From Laburnicola sp. R22_1 (Eukaryota > Ascomycota > Dothideomycetes > Pleosporales > Didymosphaeriaceae): DNA of 64,000 nucleotides. Positions 1 through 10,853 of this stretch are shown piece by piece; positions within the stretch are counted from its first letter, which is position 1, and the number at the start of each line of letters is the position of its first letter. The notes below the pieces were generated by a model. It saw only the letters and a program-made list of their open reading frames with translations. It did no database searches and was not told where the DNA came from. The position numbers and the translations under genes are program-made. The stretch is from positions 1,860,001 to 1,924,000 of the forward strand of contig JACONQ010000004.1 of the NCBI GenBank assembly GCA_014281115.1. Direction: 5' to 3'.

Positions 1-974
1 ATCTTAGATAGGTAACCTTCCTTACGCCATACATACTTAATAAAAGCCTATACGCAGGTGTCCACGTCTAAGGACGTAAGCAGCACGAATTTTTTCTTCT
101 TAGACAATTGGTCTACCACAACCATAATGTGACGATAGTCGCGACTATAACAGTGTGACTTTGGCAGGGGCGAGATAAAGTCAACTAACACGCTAGTCCA
201 GTAGGAGTCTGGGATAGGCAGCGGGTAAAGCAGCCCGTGCTTGCCTTCCCGCTTTAACTTCAACCTAGAGCAGGTCAAGCAGTTCTTTACATATCTGGCA
301 ACAGTGTCTATACTATTAGACCAGTAGTAATAGTGTGATAGCTTGTGAAATGTCTCGTGCTTACCGCTATATCCTCCAGGCATAGTGTTATAATAAAGCT
401 TGACAATAGACGTACAAAGTTCGTTATTAAAAGGGACAAACAATTTGTCGCGTACGTACACAAAGCCGTCATCAATTTTAACATCTTGGAGTTCCAGGCA
501 GATACCTTTCTTGTGATACATATCGTATGGCAACTAATAAGCACTATCTACCTTGGCTTTAACTATCCTCTGCATGACTTTATCTATTACAGTGGCGTCG
601 CGTACTTGCTATATAACATTCACGCTAGCATCAAGACTATCTTAAGCAGAGGCTTTGTCCTAACCATCAGACGCAAAGATCTCCTCGCTAAGCGTATACA
701 TTATATGAGCGAGGTCCGCGACCTCTATTACTAGAAATTCCATAAGGATCTAGGCCAGGTATATGGCGTGCTGCGATCCGCCGTTATAACCTAAATGGGC
801 CTTAACAACTTCCTCTAACAAGATGGTTTATTGTTAGTGCTGAATGCAATTATCATCCACACCCTCTAGTACGTCACCTAGTCGTTAGGTAATGGCGTTG
901 GGCTTAGTTCCTTGTCTGCCAGGCCAGTACTTAATAACAAAGTTAAATTCTACTAAGAACTCAGCCCAATAAGC
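1..974 (-). pseudogene. G1 integrase (partial) and RNase H-integrase connector
   Basis: The open stretch 533-48 encodes a typical Ty3/gypsy integrase N-terminus. It has a zinc-binding HHCC module (His of 'ETFHKLSHYYYW' followed by 'CLTCSRLK') and then the start of the catalytic core, 'LVDFISPLP', which holds the first catalytic Asp. The same frame continues through a TAG at 50-48 to the window edge ('YVWRKEGY'), so the second Asp and the Glu are outside. Between 974 and 534 the same frame is broken by several TAA/TAG codons; this is the connector after RNase H and no motif is kept. The protein would join retrotransposon cDNA to the chromosome. It is a broken fragment. Confidence 0.85.
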
Positions 975-2048
975 TTATCTGCGGTTAAGTTGCTTCGTCA
1001 TTATAAAGTACTCTAAGGCTTTATAATCGGAAAAGATCTCCACAGAGTCCGCAGTACTAGCCAATTCAGGTCTCCATTCTTCAAAGGCGCAAATAATCGC
1101 CATCAACTCCTTGTTATAAATAGGATAGTTAATCTCCACAGGCTTTATCTTTATTAAGAAGAAGGCGACAGGCCGCAACATACCATCAGGTTAATACTGC
1201 GACAGTATGCTAGCAACAACCCAGTTGGACGCGTCCATCCTAATAATTAAGCGTAACTCTAGGTCGAAATGCGCAAGTATTAGCGCGTCAACAAAGGCTC
1301 TCTTAAGGGCTTTAAAAGCTGTTTTGGCGGTTTTAGTAAGGTCGATTTTGCCTACTGCCCCCTTTGTCAGCTTAATTAACGAGCGGGCCAGCATTAAGAA
1401 ATGGTGTATAAATCGCTAATAGAAGTTAGCGAATCCGATAAAGGCTTATATGTCCTTCACAGTCCAGGGATCAATCCACTCCAATATAGTGTCGATTTTT
1501 TCCGGATCTATTGCTAGTCCTTCCGTCAATAGAATCATTCCTAGGTACTTAACCTTCTTAACTAAGAACTCGCACTTATAAACGTCTAAGAATAGACCAG
1601 CATCTTTAAGTGCGTTAAGGACTATAAAGCAATGCCTCTTATAGTCCTCTTTATTTTCGCTATACACGAGGACGTCGTCCAAGTAAGCTAAGCAATAGTT
1701 GTCTAAATATTCTCTAAGAACATAATTAATGTACTGTTAAAAGGTACCCAGTGCATTACATAACCCGAAGGGCATAACAACGTATTTAAACAATCTAAAG
1801 CGTGTCAGGAACGCCGTTTTGTGTTGATCGCCCTCCTTAACGAGGATATTGTTAAACGCAGCAATGACGTCAAATTTTAAAAAGATCCTCACCTTGTTAA
1901 GTTGTGCAAAAGTCTCTTTAATTTTGGGCGGCGCATTGCGATTCTTAATCGTAATCTTATTAAGTTTGCGGTAATTAATACAGATCCGCAAACCTCCTTT
2001 AGGCTTCCTCACCACTAGCAGCGGAGCAGCGTAGGGTAAATTGCTTTC
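975..2048 (-). pseudogene. G1 reverse transcriptase and RNase H
   Basis: Three open blocks in one frame encode the polymerase. At 2015-1737, 'KPKGGLRICINYRKLN' and 'FDVIAAFNNILVKEGDQHKT' match the fingers and palm of gypsy RTs and hold the first catalytic Asp, and 'VMPFGLCNALGTF' follows. The YLDD catalytic box is encoded at 1685-1674, followed by 'VLVYSENKEDYKRH' and 'KCEFLVKKVKYLGM'. RNase H follows at 1394-975, with 'LIIRMDASNWVVASILSQY' and 'YNKELMAII'. Stops between blocks are TAG or TAA, several at positions where Gln or Trp is expected. All blocks share one frame, so point mutation rather than indels has killed the gene. Confidence 0.9.
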
Positions 2049-2515
2049 TTAAATATAACTCTTACGAAGCTCCTCTTGTATGTAAGATTTAACAGCTTCC
2101 ATTTCCTCTCGAGATAACCCAAAAGCGCGCTGGAATGTTGGCTCTGCGCCTTCTTTGAGCGGTATCTCGTAATCCAAGCCCCCACGGGGCGGAGGCATGT
2201 CCTCAGCTAACTTGGGATCCCATAGGTCAATAATCGAGTAGTAGGCCTTCAGAATTAATTTCTTTAACTCCTCCACTAAGGGCAGTGCCTTGCCTAGTTT
2301 ATCATAAAACTTCTTAAAGTCCTCATACAAGGCGGCAGCGACGTCCGCAAAGAAGGCCATCGCCGCTAGGTATTCATCTAACTCCTTAGAGTGCTCTTTG
2401 TATTTATCCCAATCCTTAGAATAGATCCAGGCAATAGAGTCAGGCAACGTTTCCAATAGTCGGTTACTAGTAACTATTGGATATATTTGAAGCCGTAACT
2501 GTACGTCTCGCCCGA
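2049..2515 (-). pseudogene. G1 protease-RT spacer
   Basis: An open frame on the minus strand links the protease to the RT. It contains 'DYEIPLKEGAEPTFQRAFGL', the conserved approach to the RT N-terminus of gypsy elements, preceded by an acidic helical stretch (residues from 'DWDKYKEHSKELDEY'). The frame stays open to the right into the hAT element as far as 2582, so its first roughly 20 codons there are chimeric and do not belong to G1. On the other side of the hAT the same G1 frame resumes upstream of 5533. Confidence 0.8.
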
Positions 2516-2525
2516 CGGACCGACT

Positions 2526-5523
2526 GATGGGGGGTGGGTTGAGTACAGTAACTGAGGGCTGCCGTAACTGCTTACTACTCAATAGCTCCGTAACTGAAGG
2601 GTGCAGTTACTGGAGTTACTAGAGTCGTACACCTCAAATCGTCGTCCATATCCTCAAATATCCCTCTGGCGGAGATGTGAGCTGTAAGCTCGTTCAGCTC
2701 ACTCCTAATAGCCTTGTTTTGAATCCAATTACGTTGGAGTTGCAAGGCCTCTATTATAGCTAGAGAAAGGAGGTTTCTATCCGTTAATATAGTCCTCCGT
2801 GCTTTGCTGAAGCACCTCTCACACTCACAAGAGGTGGCAGGTATAGATAAATAATTAAGGGCGACTTTGTACAAAATAGGGTACTATTTCTTGCCCACAT
2901 AATGCCACCAAGTCATGGGGTCTCCGTAAATCGGGTCCTCGTCCTAAGCAACAAGGAGGTCTCCGCGTATATTATCAAAATACGTCGTCAGCTCGTTTAA
3001 CGTCCGGGCTTTCTTATAAGCCCAGGAGTTAGTCTATAAGTGGAGGTTGACAGCCATAGTCTCCTCGAACTCCTTGTTATAATATTTGCCACCCAGCGTT
3101 TTGCGAAGACAGAGGGCGGAGGCGTCAAGCTCAATTACCTCCTCCTCCTCCGCATCAACATACCGTTAAAAGACGTCTTTTAGGGATCTCTCAGCTTTCT
3201 TGTACCAAGCTAGGTAGGCTGACCACTGCCCTTGAAACCAGAGTAGCCGAAGCTGCGGGTTAAGGGCAGTCGCGACGCAGTACGGTGAGGATGGCTAATC
3301 CATCACAAGCTTAATAAAATACAACGTAAGCTTCTGTATTGCAAACCCAGTAGCGTTTTTAATATAGGAGTTATTAGGCTTGTAGGCGACGGCGTCTTTA
3401 ACTTTGTGGAGTCTCCGCCAGAGGTGTTGCAAGTTGTCGAGCGTCTGCCAGAGACTCCCGTACCCAGAGGTGCTAACGTTGCCCTCAAGTCTTAAAGTCA
3501 TCTAATAAAAGGGCTCAAGGAAGTCGGCGAGCTCTTTAACGTCATCCCACTCATCGTCTAAGAGCGCGTCAGCCAATAGGTCGTAGTCCAGCTCCTCCTT
3601 GTCCTCCTCATCGCCGTCCTCATCAGCGGCGACGTTGTCAGCGCCCAACAGAGCTCTCCACCAACGCGTAAACCTAGAGATTAGGTCTCAAAGCTCATAA
3701 CAGCGTAAGAGCATGCGATACACAGAGTGCTACCTAATCCTACTGTCCTGTATTAAATAGAGACTGCCAAATCGCCAGAGAAGGTCCTTGTCGCCCAGCT
3801 CAGTTTGTATAGTCGTGAACAGCTCGCGGCGTTTGTGGGACGCAAGGACAGCATTCACAAAGTTGTGGAGCTTCCCAACAATCCTATGCTTTCTGTATAG
3901 TTGAAATTGATCCTAGGGAGCAGTCTAAGCTAACTCTTTTTTAAACTTGCTGACACCGTTGCCATATATCAAGGCCTTAACAACAAGGTTAATTATATGG
4001 CCCGCGCAGCGTATACGGTGCTCAAAGGTGATGAAAATGTCAGGGTGGAGGTTGAGGCCCGCAATGAGCTTAGCGTCGTTGTTTGTCGCATTGTCGCCCA
4101 CAAAACAGCTAAACTGGGTGGCGATATTGTAGTCGTTAATAACAGAGAGGATGGCAATAGCCTGATTGGCGCCCATATGGTCCCCAAGGAGGTTCTTGAA
4201 GCCAATAAGCAAATTCTGAGGTTAGTTGTTAATATCTGTAAGTTGTTAAAATACAGTGATTCATAGTAATATTGCGAAGTTCGAGGGGTCTTCGGACGAC
4301 GCGCTACTGGTAAGGGCTTGGCATACCGACAAAGTGGGCAACTACTGCCAGAAATAAAAAGTGGTTTGGAGAAGTCCATACATCCACGCTCAACGCCACA
4401 CTACTAACAGCCAAGTTTAGTATCAATTGAACCTTTGCTTTGCGCGCTTTTAAACCATCTACTATATAGCTAGAAAGGGTGGTTGTTAATAATGGTAGAG
4501 CTTCAAGAAGGTTAAGCCGATTCCACGCAATAAGACTCCGGACTTCAGCCAAGGTAGCTAAGTTGAAACTCACGTCTTGCAGTATCACCCAGTCCACATA
4601 CGCCCTCAACAACAACGTCTCCTGCCATGGTGTATGGCTCCCCCCAAAGGCACTACCCGCTGCCCGCAACGCTGCCCATGGATCCAGGGGCCCTGGGCGC
4701 CCTGTCAGAAACAGCTGGCCACTTACAACACCAATAGAGTGCTCTTTCTAGAGATAGGTGGCGATATGCGCAGTAGAATTGACAGCTTTGCAAGCCATCG
4801 TCAACCCCTTCAGGTGGCAGGTCTTATAGAGCCAGAGCCTTGTGCGCTTGCCAACAGCGTCAATATAGACCAGGTCCGCGCCGTAACGCCAGATATTTGA
4901 CGACTTGGCCTTGCCAGAGATCTGGCGCAGGTCCCGTACCCAATATCCCACCCGCGACGCCACTAGAAGCTTATTAGCGTAGTGTATATTGTTCCAGTCC
5001 ACTAGGAACTCAACGCCGTTGTTCTAGCCCACTTTGCGGGGGAAGGCCTTCAAGAGCGACTCAGCCGGAGCCTTAGGCGTTAAGGGCGTCAGGCCCAACA
5101 ATACAATAAATAAGGACGTAGAGGGCGTCAGCGAGGTCGCCCTTGCCTTCTCAAGACAGCGGGACAACGCAAAGTGGGTGGCCGCGGCCTGGGTACTAGG
5201 GCCAGCCGACAACAACATCAGGTGGCGAGGCGTATAATTCTAGGACGTCAAGAAGAACCTCATATTAATAGGTGTCAGGCTGTAACTAGGAGATAGAGAA
5301 AGTTAAGTTTATTATAGAGATTTAACAAATCCAGCATCTAATCTCCACAGCTTATCACCAGCGCCCTTAGCAGGTTTCACCTCCAGCCTCAACACTAGGA
5401 AAATCTCTATATAGGCCAGTTACTGCAGTAACTACAGCCTCATCCATTAGTCAGTTACGGAAGGGGGTCCCCTTACTAACCAACTGCCCAGGAATCCGAC
5501 TGTTAGTAACAGTAACTAACAGT
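2526..5523 (-). mobile_element. hAT DNA transposon inserted in G1 pol
   Basis: About 3.0 kb that encodes a hAT transposase and separates the G1 protease from its RT spacer. The 10-mer CGGACCGACT occurs at 2516-2525 and again at 5524-5533. Keeping one copy rejoins the two G1 halves in the same reading frame, so a duplication of about 8 bp lies within it. Exact ends are uncertain by a few bases and the terminal inverted repeats are not obvious (ACTGATGG against ACTGTTAG at best). Subterminal copies of CCGTAACTG/CAGTTACTG near both ends (for example 2562, 2587 and 5452) may be transposase sites. Confidence 0.8.
2575..5218 (-). pseudogene. hAT family transposase, decayed
   Basis: From 5' to 3' on the minus strand: 5218-5024 and 5002-4748 give the N-terminal part, joined through one TAG, with 'SNIWRYGADLVYID' resembling the BED-finger region of fungal hATs. 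4669-4304 holds 'LSVDVWTSPNHFLFLAVVAHF', the start of the RNase H-like core with its first Asp. 4212-3925 holds 'FSCFVGDNATNND' (second Asp) and 'RIRCAGHIINLVVKALIYG'. 3501-3295 holds 'YGSLWQTLDNLQHLW'. 2874-2575 is the C-terminal dimerisation domain ('YLSIPATSCECERCFSKA'). Many stops intervene, and at least one frame change lies between 4304 and 4212. Full length by domain content but inactive. Confidence 0.88.
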
Positions 5524-5533
5524 CGGACCGACT

Positions 5534-6064
5534 ATTGGGAACGATGGAGTCAGGGTCACGTCGCGCGAACGCCATTGCCGCTTTGGCGGAGATTAGCGCA
5601 ATCTCTACATTGTTCTTTATCTTTACTATAGGTCGGGTTGTCTCAGCGTAACTCTTGCCATAACTCTTGCAAGTAACCTTAACTAATAGGTTACTATGCA
5701 AACAGTTATAGTGGCAGTAATTAGACTCAAACATCATAGATTGTTCTGACCACTTTATAGTGGGGTCGTGGGTCTCGAGCCACAGTTAACCAACAATAAG
5801 ATCGAAACCAATAATGTCTGTAACCCAGAACCAGTCCTCGCTACTATGGCCTCCAATGTCGATCCTCACCTTGGCCATATCGCTCATAGAGCCGACAATC
5901 TTTCTATCCGCTAACTTAAGCAACACAGGACTCTTAGCAGAGACTATTATTAGTTTGTGCTGTCGCGCAAAGGCTGCGCTCACTACTTGCCTAGTATATC
6001 CGCTGTTAGGGAGTAGCGTGGCTTTAATAGGAGCCTTCCAGGGTAGGATAACGTTACATCTCAC
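5534..6064 (-). pseudogene. G1 aspartic protease and downstream linker
   Basis: The stretch 6064-5786 encodes a retropepsin-like fold. 'ATLLPNSGYTRQVVSAAFA' aligns with the usual DSGATxxFV active site, and 'VRIDIGGHSSEDWFWVTDI' and 'FDLIVG' follow as in gypsy proteases. The catalytic Asp is Asn here, a G-to-A change that would abolish activity. Downstream, 5737-5534 continues toward the RT spacer until the hAT junction. The protease frame differs by one base from the gag frame, in the sense of a -1 shift. Confidence 0.78.
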
Positions 6065-7329
6065 CTTTATTTGTAAGCTATGTGGCGATTAATCTAGAGG
6101 CTTAGGTTCTAGTGGACAGTCCATCGCGTTGACTGCGGCGGACGCGACTATCTCTTCTAGTCTGTAAGTGTTCTTATATAACTCACTTAATAACGCGAGC
6201 AACAACCATACGCTTAGTCAACTCACTAGCGCGTTAGAGCGACACCTCTTAAGGGTGGCAGCAACCTCCTTATGCGCTAGTAAGGGTTCCTAAAGGCGAC
6301 TATCCGCAGGAACTACTCTTTTTCTAAGCCCGCGTTAGTTAGGTTTGCGAGTTTAAGATCAATAAGGTCCGCGGCATTAAGGAGCTTGCGGCGAAAAGGT
6401 GACTTTGTCTAACCCTTACAAGGAGTATTCGCGTTCTTAGAGTTATGTTCTAGCTTTAGACAGCGGGCGCACCATCCCTTCTTAACAATAAAATGGAATT
6501 TGTTAGCGGCTCGCTAGTACTTATCTTTGCCATATTTCTTGTTAACGTTAGCTCCTCCGCCACCGCTATTACTATAAGAGCAGTTATTAGAGTTCTTCTG
6601 GCTATCCTTGTCTTTGTCTTTGCTAGTAGCCTTATTATCTCCACCTCCACTACTAAAGGCGGCGGCCATACTTATCTTAACCACTTAAAAACGATTTATA
6701 AAGTCAGCCCAATTCTCATTGCCTTGGGCGCCGCGGGAAGCGGGGCCTTAGAACCGCGAATTGAGGTTCATTAGAGCTTAGAACTTCTTAGATATTAGAT
6801 CTAGTTTAGCGCAGAACGCGACGTTATTAAATTAGCTTAACTACTAACCCAAAGTCTCCTTATCACCTTGTTTGACTGTGCTATTTGCCAGCTCGGATAT
6901 AGCGTTACCTTATTTATTAATCATACTAAACAACTCCTCCAAGTCGTCGTACAACTGCTAGCACGTCTCGTACTTGTTGTCCAAGTTTGGCAGCGACTAA
7001 TTCTTAATGGCTTAATAAGCCGTCTTGTCCGTGTGCTCGCAGAGATATTCGATCTTCGTCTATTTGTTAGTAAACTGGTTAAAGGAGCAATTAAACTTAG
7101 TTTCCGCCAACGCGATCTATTTCTCTAGGTCCTCTGTGTCTTCACCACTGAACATCTTAATGTTGGGGTATTAAGGGTCGGAGCGACGCGTCGTAGTACT
7201 AGCCTTGCTGACCGCAGAGGCGGGAGTGCCCCAGCGGGCGCGTCGAGGGTCGCGTTCACCTTCACCGTCAGAACTGCTGCTGTCGCTGCTATTATTACCT
7301 CCGTTGTTGGAGGTGTCAAGGTCGGTGGC
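6065..7329 (-). pseudogene. G1 gag, capsid and nucleocapsid part
   Basis: The gag frame continues from the right through many TAG/TAA codons. Just left of 7230 it reads 'YPNIKMFSGED', the usual start of a fungal gypsy capsid domain. Near 6650 it becomes a Gly/Ser/Asn/Lys-rich linker and at 6483-6420 it has a zinc-knuckle-like motif, 'GWCARCLKLEHNSKNANTPC', with C-x2-C-x4-H and a last Cys at unusual spacing. Between 6400 and 6065 the frame is heavily broken and nothing is recognisable; the frame change to pol must occur there. Confidence 0.7.
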
Positions 7330-8010
7330 CCGCTGCTTGCGGGGCTTTGTCTTCTTCTTGCGCCGGTCCTTTTGACCTACTTGCGCAAGGAGCTCCCAGT
7401 TAAGGGCTTCAGCGGTGTTGGCGCGCTGGGTGGCCTCATCGCGTTGTTGGCGCGCGGTGTCACGGTCCTTACGGAGGCGCGCGACCGTAGCTCCAGCCTT
7501 GTCTAACTGGGCATCCTTGTCTTGTAACTTGTGGCTGAGTTTGCGGACAGCCTAGCTTTCTGTCTTAAGCGATTGTTATGACTCGTTAAGCGCAGCTTCG
7601 GACAGACTTAATTGTTCCGCCACTGTCGCTAGGTCCGATTGTGATGACAGGTCTCGCTGTAGGTACTTAACAATAGCGTTGAACCATTCCTGTGAATGAA
7701 GTGGGACCTTGGTGGCGAGGTCCTTAATTGTAGCAACCTTGCAAATGAGGGTGTCCTTGCGAGGTACCCCGTCGCCGTGGGTGTCGTGGAACAGGACAAG
7801 TACCTCTTCAATGGTGTCCTCACCTTCCTCGTCCATGACCACCCACATGACGTCATCCATGACCTTCTTATAGTGCGCCCGTGAGATGCGGCGGGCAGTG
7901 GCGAAGTTGTACTTGTCGCCTGCCATGGTCCATTCCTGCGACTCCCGCACGCGAGGGCGGGGTTGCTGGTTATCTTGTTCCTCCGCTTCTTCTGACTCAT
8001 GACCTTCCTC
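7330..8010 (-). pseudogene. G1 gag, N-terminal domain and coiled coil
   Basis: Open from 8010 to 7576, then through a TAA and a TAG into 7560-7330. The first part is acidic and charged ('VEEGHESEEAEEQDNQQ', 'MDDVMWVVMDEEGEDTIEE'). The second is a clear heptad-type coiled coil ('KLSHKLQDKDAQLDKAGATV', 'LRKDRDTARQQRDEATQRAN') followed by a basic patch ('KDRRKKKTKPRKQ'). This looks like the multimerising N-terminal region of a gag protein. Its true upstream exon-like segment lies at 10854-11055, separated by the foldback and Fot1 elements. Apart from those inserts this is one of the better preserved parts of G1. Confidence 0.7.
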
Positions 8011-8012
8011 TA

Positions 8013-8715
8013 CCCTGCCGAGACAGTCCATGCAACGCGACAGTCAATGCAACACTTTTTACTAGGAAAATCAAGAAAAATAGAGATTTTTAAAGACTTA
8101 TTACTCTATAACTATAATATATTATTAAAAACTTCTAATATATTTAATACTTTAAATTTTATTCTCTATATTACTAGAATTTTACTTCTTTTTAATATTA
8201 TAGTTTTTAATTATTTATAAAAAACTAGTAAAATCTATAATTTTAAAATTAAAAGTAATAATTATTTAGTAAGGAAGTATAGTATATAGAGTATCTTTAA
8301 TATAGAAGTTATTTAGATTTAAAATATAACTAAGTAGTTAGATTATATACTACTTTTTTTTCTATATATTTTTAATATAGATAGATTAACTTATTAAATA
8401 TATTATAAATCTAAAAAACTTCTATATTAAAGATACTCTATATACTATACTTCCTTACTAAATAATTATTACTTTTTAATTTTAAAATTATAGATTTTAC
8501 TAGTTTTTTATAAATAATTAAAAACTATAATATTAAAAAGAAGTAAAATTCTAGTAATATAGAAAATAAAATTTAAAGTATTAAATATATTAGAAGTTTT
8601 TAATAATATATTATAGTTATAGAGTAATAAGTCTTTAAAAATCTCTATTTTTCTTGATTTTCCTAGTAAAAAGTGTTGCATTGACTGTCGCGTTGCATGG
8701 ACTGTCTCGGCAGGG
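8013..8715. mobile_element. Palindromic foldback element, 703 bp, TA target duplication
   Basis: Two inverted arms of about 306 bp (8013-8318 and 8411-8715) flank an AT-rich loop of about 90 bp. The arms look nearly identical: the outer 45 bases match exactly, starting CCCTGCCGAGACAGTCCATG. The element is bounded by TA at 8011-8012 and 8716-8717. The outer part is GC-normal and the interior very AT-rich. It has no transposase; the TA duplication suggests mobilisation by a Tc1/mariner-type enzyme. Frames open on opposite strands at 7999-8220 and 8508-8780 are simply the two arms read in mirror image, not genes. Confidence 0.85.
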
Positions 8716-8878
8716 TACCGTGGGTCACCACCTGGTGCACGGCCCCACCTGGTGCACGGTTTCCAGATGCCCACACCCACAACTTTTGCAGCTGTAGAGT
8801 CGCATATATATTGTATTATCGCGAGATTTTTTAGTGGAGGGCTTTTAAGGACCTATTTGATTGATTGGTAACGATAAA

Positions 8879-10753
8879 CTACGTGCGATACCTCTGTGGG
8901 AGGCGTACTTTGCGGGTACGCGTGGCAGGGCCGGGTGTAGGCACCACATCAACTACAGATGATATATCCACACTAACATCCTCTGTCTCCTCAGCGACTT
9001 GAGGAGGTGGTGCAAAGGCCTTTTGACGGCGTCTATTACCCTTTTTGGAGAATTGTATATCTTGTTGGAGTTGCTTTTTGGCTTCGCGCGCGATCCTAGC
9101 TTCTTCGCGCTGCACGGCCTTCTCGCGCTGTTCTTAAAGGCGTATTTCTTTGGCCACCTCTCTTATGCGCTGCCTCTCTTCAAGCATAGTAGCCTTCTCC
9201 TGCTTCTGCTACTCCCTACGCTTGATCTCCTTAGACTTCTGTTGTTGTAGTAGCTGCTTATTGGCATCCTTTTGTGCTTGGCGATCGCGGGCGTCCTTGA
9301 CTTTAGATGGCGACCAGAATATAGCTCTACTATTATACTCCTGCGGTGCCTTAAGTAATAGAGGCCTGCCACGTTAACGGCGCTTCTTTTTATTAACAAA
9401 GGCCCCTCTAAGTCGCTCGTTTTCATGCTGGAGAAGCTGTTTTTGTACAGCGATCACGTGAATCGTCTGGCTTAGCTGTTAGGAGCGTCAATTGTAGATA
9501 TCCTCCACTACCTGGCGCAGTAATCGCTCAATCTTTCTCCAATCTAAAGCGCTGAGTACGGAAGTAGTACTATCGCTTAATGAGGGCCTCTTAGTCTCCT
9601 CTATTTTAAACTTCTTAAGTATAGCCTCTAAGTCTAACAGCGAAAGCCCTGTAACTTAAAAAGCCGTTAAGATCGTCTTTTCCTTAAACGTTGTATGCCA
9701 GGCCTTATAGAACAAGTGGAAGAAGTCTCTTTTTGTAATCGCGGAGATGCCCTAACAGCTATACATGAACTCGGAGAGCTCGTTTGAGTAGGCAGTTAAT
9801 AGAGGCTTGAAAAGGCAGACGTTAAGCGGCTGCAAGGTGTAGGTAGCGTGGGGAGGATAGATGGCCAGAAGAATCCGATTGTCGTCGCAAAACTTAATAA
9901 ACTCCATCAATATATGTGAGCCATAGCTGTTAAGGATGAGTAAATAATATAATCGTCTTGCCTTTGCTTTTGTTTCGCGATTAAACACCTGTTCAAGCCA
10001 TAAGAGCCCTAGCTTGTTGTTGGTCCATCTACTGGGCGATAAGGCGAAGAAGGTTTTGTGCTCTGTAGGGTTGAAATCCTAAAGCCATAAGTCTTATATC
10101 TTGCCAGAAACAGCCTAATAAATCAGCGCAGGTGTGAGATAGCTGCTGTCGGCGCAAATACAGGCTATCGTAGTTATCCACTCCCTATTGCCGTCCTAGA
10201 GTGCTTGTTTTACGCCTCCGTGATCATATTAATAGCGGGAGAACACGCGCTTCATTTTTAACACGCGCTTCATTTTTAACCCCTTTTTATCCATATTGTA
10301 GATATTGCGAGCCTCGATATCATACTAAGTTATCTTCTGGTCTAGGAGCTTAAAATATAGGGCGTATTTAAAGGCAGAGTTAGCTCTGTGGCGTGTGGAA
10401 TCAATGCCGGATACCTATCGAGATACAAGCTCAATGTGATGCCGCGCAATAAAGCGATCAACCCAGTTTTTTCCTAGCTCTTTTCCTGCTATTTCTGCTG
10501 CGAAATTCCGTATCATCTCCCTTATAGGTGGTAGCCCTCGTACACAGAGCTTATCAATATATTGTACGAGCTCAGTTTCCTGTGTAGAGTTGAGAAGGCG
10601 CATATTATCGACTTTCTCCGCATAGCTGCCGATAACCCCGCGGTGACGCTTCGACAGCAACGTTCGATCAACACCGTACTTTTTCGCAGTCTGAGTATAA
10701 TTAGGCTTCTCTCCAAGCTTCAGCGATTTGAACGACTCTAGGGCAGCCTCCAT
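8879..10753 (-). pseudogene. Fot1/pogo transposase (DDE_1), decayed
   Basis: The chosen start is the ATG at 10753, which opens 'MEAALESFKSLKLGEKPNYT'; the frame upstream belongs to the TIR and G1. Residues 1-115 form the Psq-type and CENP-B/Tc5-type helix-turn-helix DNA-binding region ('YTQTAKKYGVDRTLLSKRH', 'GKNWVDRFIARH'). The catalytic triad is DD35D. The first Asp is kept at residue 155 in 'NMDKKG' (normally DExG). The second, residue 275 in 'LNSYGSHI', and the third, residue 311 in 'LQPLNV', are both Asn. The C-terminus (9115-8879) is basic and ends 'RLPQRYRT'. All segments lie in one frame, 624 codons before the stop, with several internal TAG/TAA codons. Two catalytic residues are lost, so it is inactive. 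Confidence 0.9.
10243..10278. repeat. 18 bp tandem duplication inside the Fot1 transposase
   Basis: ACACGCGCTTCATTTTTA occurs twice head to tail. On the minus strand it repeats six residues (LKMKRV) in frame, a few residues after the first catalytic Asp. Confidence 0.9.
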
Positions 10754-10853
10754 TGGGTGTATATTGGTGGTGTAAAGCGATTCTGAAAGTGCGGGAGATT
10801 TGGTGTTGGCCGTGCACGAGGTGGGGCCGTGCACGAGGTGGTGACCCACGGTA

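Larger units (their letters stand above)
8718..10851 (-). mobile_element. Fot1/pogo DNA transposon with terminal inverted repeats
   Basis: 2134 bp with inverted ends of about 42 bp: CCGTGGGTCACCACCTGGTG at the left matches the right end with one mismatch in that stretch (CTCGTG for CTGGTG). TA flanks it at 8716-8717 and 10852-10853. Each end carries two copies of GTGCACG-type sequence, a likely transposase site. The left TA is also the right TA of the foldback element, so one element inserted exactly at the edge of the other. The internal gene is on the minus strand. Confidence 0.92.

Noticed and set aside
345..734. 129-codon plus-strand open frame
   Set aside because: Antisense to the G1 integrase and connector; no motif, and the minus-strand frame has clear integrase features.
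7999..8220. Open frame across the left foldback arm, and its mirror at 8508-8780
   Set aside because: The two are the same palindromic DNA read from opposite strands; the AT-rich arm gives a low-complexity Leu/Asn/Ile sequence.
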